From Actinomycetota bacterium (lineage in GTDB: Bacteria; Actinomycetota; Acidimicrobiia; Acidimicrobiales; BP-101): DNA of 15,719 nucleotides. Below the pieces are notes generated by a model that worked only from the letters and a program-made list of their open reading frames with translations, ran no database searches and was not told the origin of the DNA. Position numbers and translations under genes: made by a program. The stretch lies in NCBI GenBank assembly GCA_030838265.1, contig JAUTXA010000170.1:1-15719 (forward strand). Direction: 5' to 3'. Every line of letters starts with the position of its first letter. Position 1 is the first letter of the stretch. Of the stretch, positions 14,443 to 15,719 are shown one piece after another.

Positions 14443-15719
14443 GTCGACGCCACCGACTTGGCGGCCAGCCACGCTGCCTCCTGCTCGCCCAAGGGCGTCG
14501 AGGGCGGGCCGTCGACCTGGGGCCACAGCTCCTCGGCGATCCGTCGCCAGTTGGCGGTGGCGTTGAGCTGGGCCAGCAAGGCGTAGAGGCCGAGGTTGAT
14601 GCGCTGGATGATCACGAAGGCGGGCGACACGTTCGCGTAGCGGGTGATCTCTCCGAGCTCGCCGGTCCACGTGAACATGCGCCGCACCGTCTCCGAGGCG
14701 TACTCGTGGGTGAAGGTGCGGGGCTCGTCGTTTTGGATGATCTCGTAGAAGTGCCCGAAGTAGTACGCCATCTGCTCGTTGGAGAAGGGGGCGTCCCTCA
14801 CAACGAGCCCCGTCTCCTCGAGATCGCGCCGGTAGGCCACCAGGTCGGGCTTCAGCACGATGTGGTCGATCATGCTCGAGAGCTGGGCGATCTCGTTCGG
14901 CGTGTAGTGCTTGACCAAGCCGAAGTCGAGGAACGTGACTTTGCCCCCGCCGTGAAAGAGGTAGTTGCCGGGGTGCGGGTCACCGTTGAACGCCCGCATG
15001 CGGTAGATGCTGCGGAAGACGAACCGGTAGATCGTCTCGGCCGCGAGGTCCTTCTCGCCCTGGCTCCACGACTCGAGCTCGGAGAAGCGGGCGCCATCGA
15101 CCAGCTCGGTGGTGAGCACCCTCTTGGTCGACAGCTCGGGCAAGACATCGGGGATGTGGATGAAGGGATGATCGCGGTAGAAGTCGCGGAACAGCTGCTG
15201 ATTGAGCGCTTCCTGGCGGTAGTCGAGCTCCTCGGTCAGCCGCTCCCGCAGCTCGGCGACGAGGGGCTTGGCGTCGAAGCCCGGCAGCATCATCCCCATC
15301 AGATTGATGATGACGTCGGAGTTGTCGAGGTCGGCGAGGATGGCCTGGTCGACGCCCGGGTATTGGACCTTGACCGCCACCGCCCGCCCGTCATGGGTGA
15401 GGGCCCGGTGCACTTGCCCGATCGAGGCCGCCGCGATCGGGGACGGGTCCCACTCGGCAAAGACCTTCTCGGGCGGGAGGCCCAGCTCGGTCTCGATCAC
15501 ACCCGCGGCCAGGTCGCCGCTCATTGGGGGCGCGTCCTGCTGCAGCTGGGCCAGGGCCTGGCGCATGGGCTCGGGCAGTCCGTCATCGAGATACGACGCC
15601 ATCTGGCCCAGCTTCATGAGGGCGCCCTTCATGTTGCCGAGAGCCTCGGTCACCTGGGCGGCGGCCTTCATCTCGAGCTCGGCGTCGAGCGCCTGCTTGC
15701 GCTCGGCCGAGGCGAAGAC
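14439..15719 (-). CDS. AarF/ABC1/UbiB-family atypical kinase, first copy, 5' partial
   Basis: A second ABC1/ADCK-type kinase whose start lies to the right of the window. The frame is open to the edge, giving 426 visible residues; the ATG at 15671 is internal, since the preceding residues (FASAERKQALDAELE) align with FAGDEKKAELDRRLE in the neighbouring copy. Motifs are KLGQ, AAASIGQVHRA, VAVKVQYPG, EELDYRQEALNQQ, NGDPHPGN and FLDFGLVKHY, so the ATP site and metal ligands appear intact. It resembles copy 2 through much of its length, consistent with an old tandem duplication, but it ends in a different C-terminus (WLAAKSVAST) without the repeat tail. It is the first visible gene of the minus-strand operon, and its TGA overlaps the copy 2 GTG start by 4 bases. 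Confidence 0.93.
   Translation of the reverse strand, partial: VFASAERKQALDAELEMKAAAQVTEALGNMKGALMKLGQMASYLDDGLPEPMRQALAQLQQDAPPMSGDLAAGVIETELGLPPEKVFAEWDPSPIAAASIGQVHRALTHDGRAVAVKVQYPGVDQAILADLDNSDVIINLMGMMLPGFDAKPLVAELRERLTEELDYRQEALNQQLFRDFYRDHPFIHIPDVLPELSTKRVLTTELVDGARFSELESWSQGEKDLAAETIYRFVFRSIYRMRAFNGDPHPGNYLFHGGGKVTFLDFGLVKHYTPNEIAQLSSMIDHIVLKPDLVAYRRDLEETGLVVRDAPFSNEQMAYYFGHFYEIIQNDEPRTFTHEYASETVRRMFTWTGELGEITRYANVSPAFVIIQRINLGLYALLAQLNATANWRRIAEELWPQVDGPPSTPLGEQEAAWLAAKSVAST

Noticed and set aside
14443..14670. A longer N-terminus for AarF kinase 2 starting at 14670
   Set aside because: The extra 76 residues lie wholly inside the coding end of the upstream kinase and look like an out-of-frame Arg/Pro-rich reading; the GTG at 14442 gives the normal family start.
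1..15719. A defence island, toxin-antitoxin pair, prophage or biosynthetic cluster
   Set aside because: All sizeable genes fit ordinary enzyme, cell-wall, repair or small-fold families; no integrase, transposase, restriction gene or flanking repeats were seen.

Overview
The window is high-GC DNA (roughly 70% G+C by eye), densely packed with short or negative intergenic gaps and many GTG starts. The gene content points to Actinomycetota: MurT/GatD lipid II amidation, a LigC-type ATP-dependent DNA ligase with a stand-alone Prim-Pol, an orphan RsbW-like ATPase and an actinobacterial-style MalQ. An uncultured or little-studied lineage such as Acidimicrobiia is my best guess; this is inferred from protein style, as there is no rRNA here. 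I see no tRNA or rRNA gene, CRISPR array, insertion sequence or phage gene, and no gene-free stretch longer than about 105 bases.

Layout. 1-3581 (+) is a cell-wall block: the C-terminal part of a class B penicillin-binding protein, then murT and gatD, whose products amidate the D-glutamate of lipid II. 3578-6075 holds small unlinked genes: a TauE/SafE-type membrane transporter (-), an NTF2-like protein (+), a DUF72 protein (-) and an anti-sigma-type ATPase (+). 6072-7667 (-) is a large FAD oxidoreductase of the phytoene-desaturase/PYROXD2 type. 7711-10629 (+) pairs malQ with ligC. 10648-11070 (-) is a second small NTF2-like protein, and a long imperfect hairpin follows at 11131-11185. 11203-15719 (-) is a tightly overlapping four-gene operon, read from the right: AarF kinase 1 (runs off the window), AarF kinase 2, Prim-Pol, sulfotransferase. 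Its junctions overlap by 4, 8 and 4 bases.

How the genes work together. PBP, MurT and GatD all act on peptidoglycan precursor or cross-linking. LigC and the Prim-Pol are the ligase and gap-filling polymerase of a DNA repair pathway known in mycobacteria. Here they lie on converging strands about 1.2 kb apart, and no Ku gene is visible. The AarF kinases overlap the Prim-Pol, which is an unexplained coupling. The other genes look like independent housekeeping or accessory metabolism.

I did not find a convincing new defence or mobile system. The observations most worth checking are the missing fourth cysteine in the MurT zinc ribbon, the overlapping AarF-AarF-PrimPol-sulfotransferase operon, the 12-bp tandem repeats at both ends of AarF kinase 2, the 19-bp-arm hairpin at 11138-11181, and a pattern of TANNNT boxes 6-8 bases before starts that lack a Shine-Dalgarno sequence.
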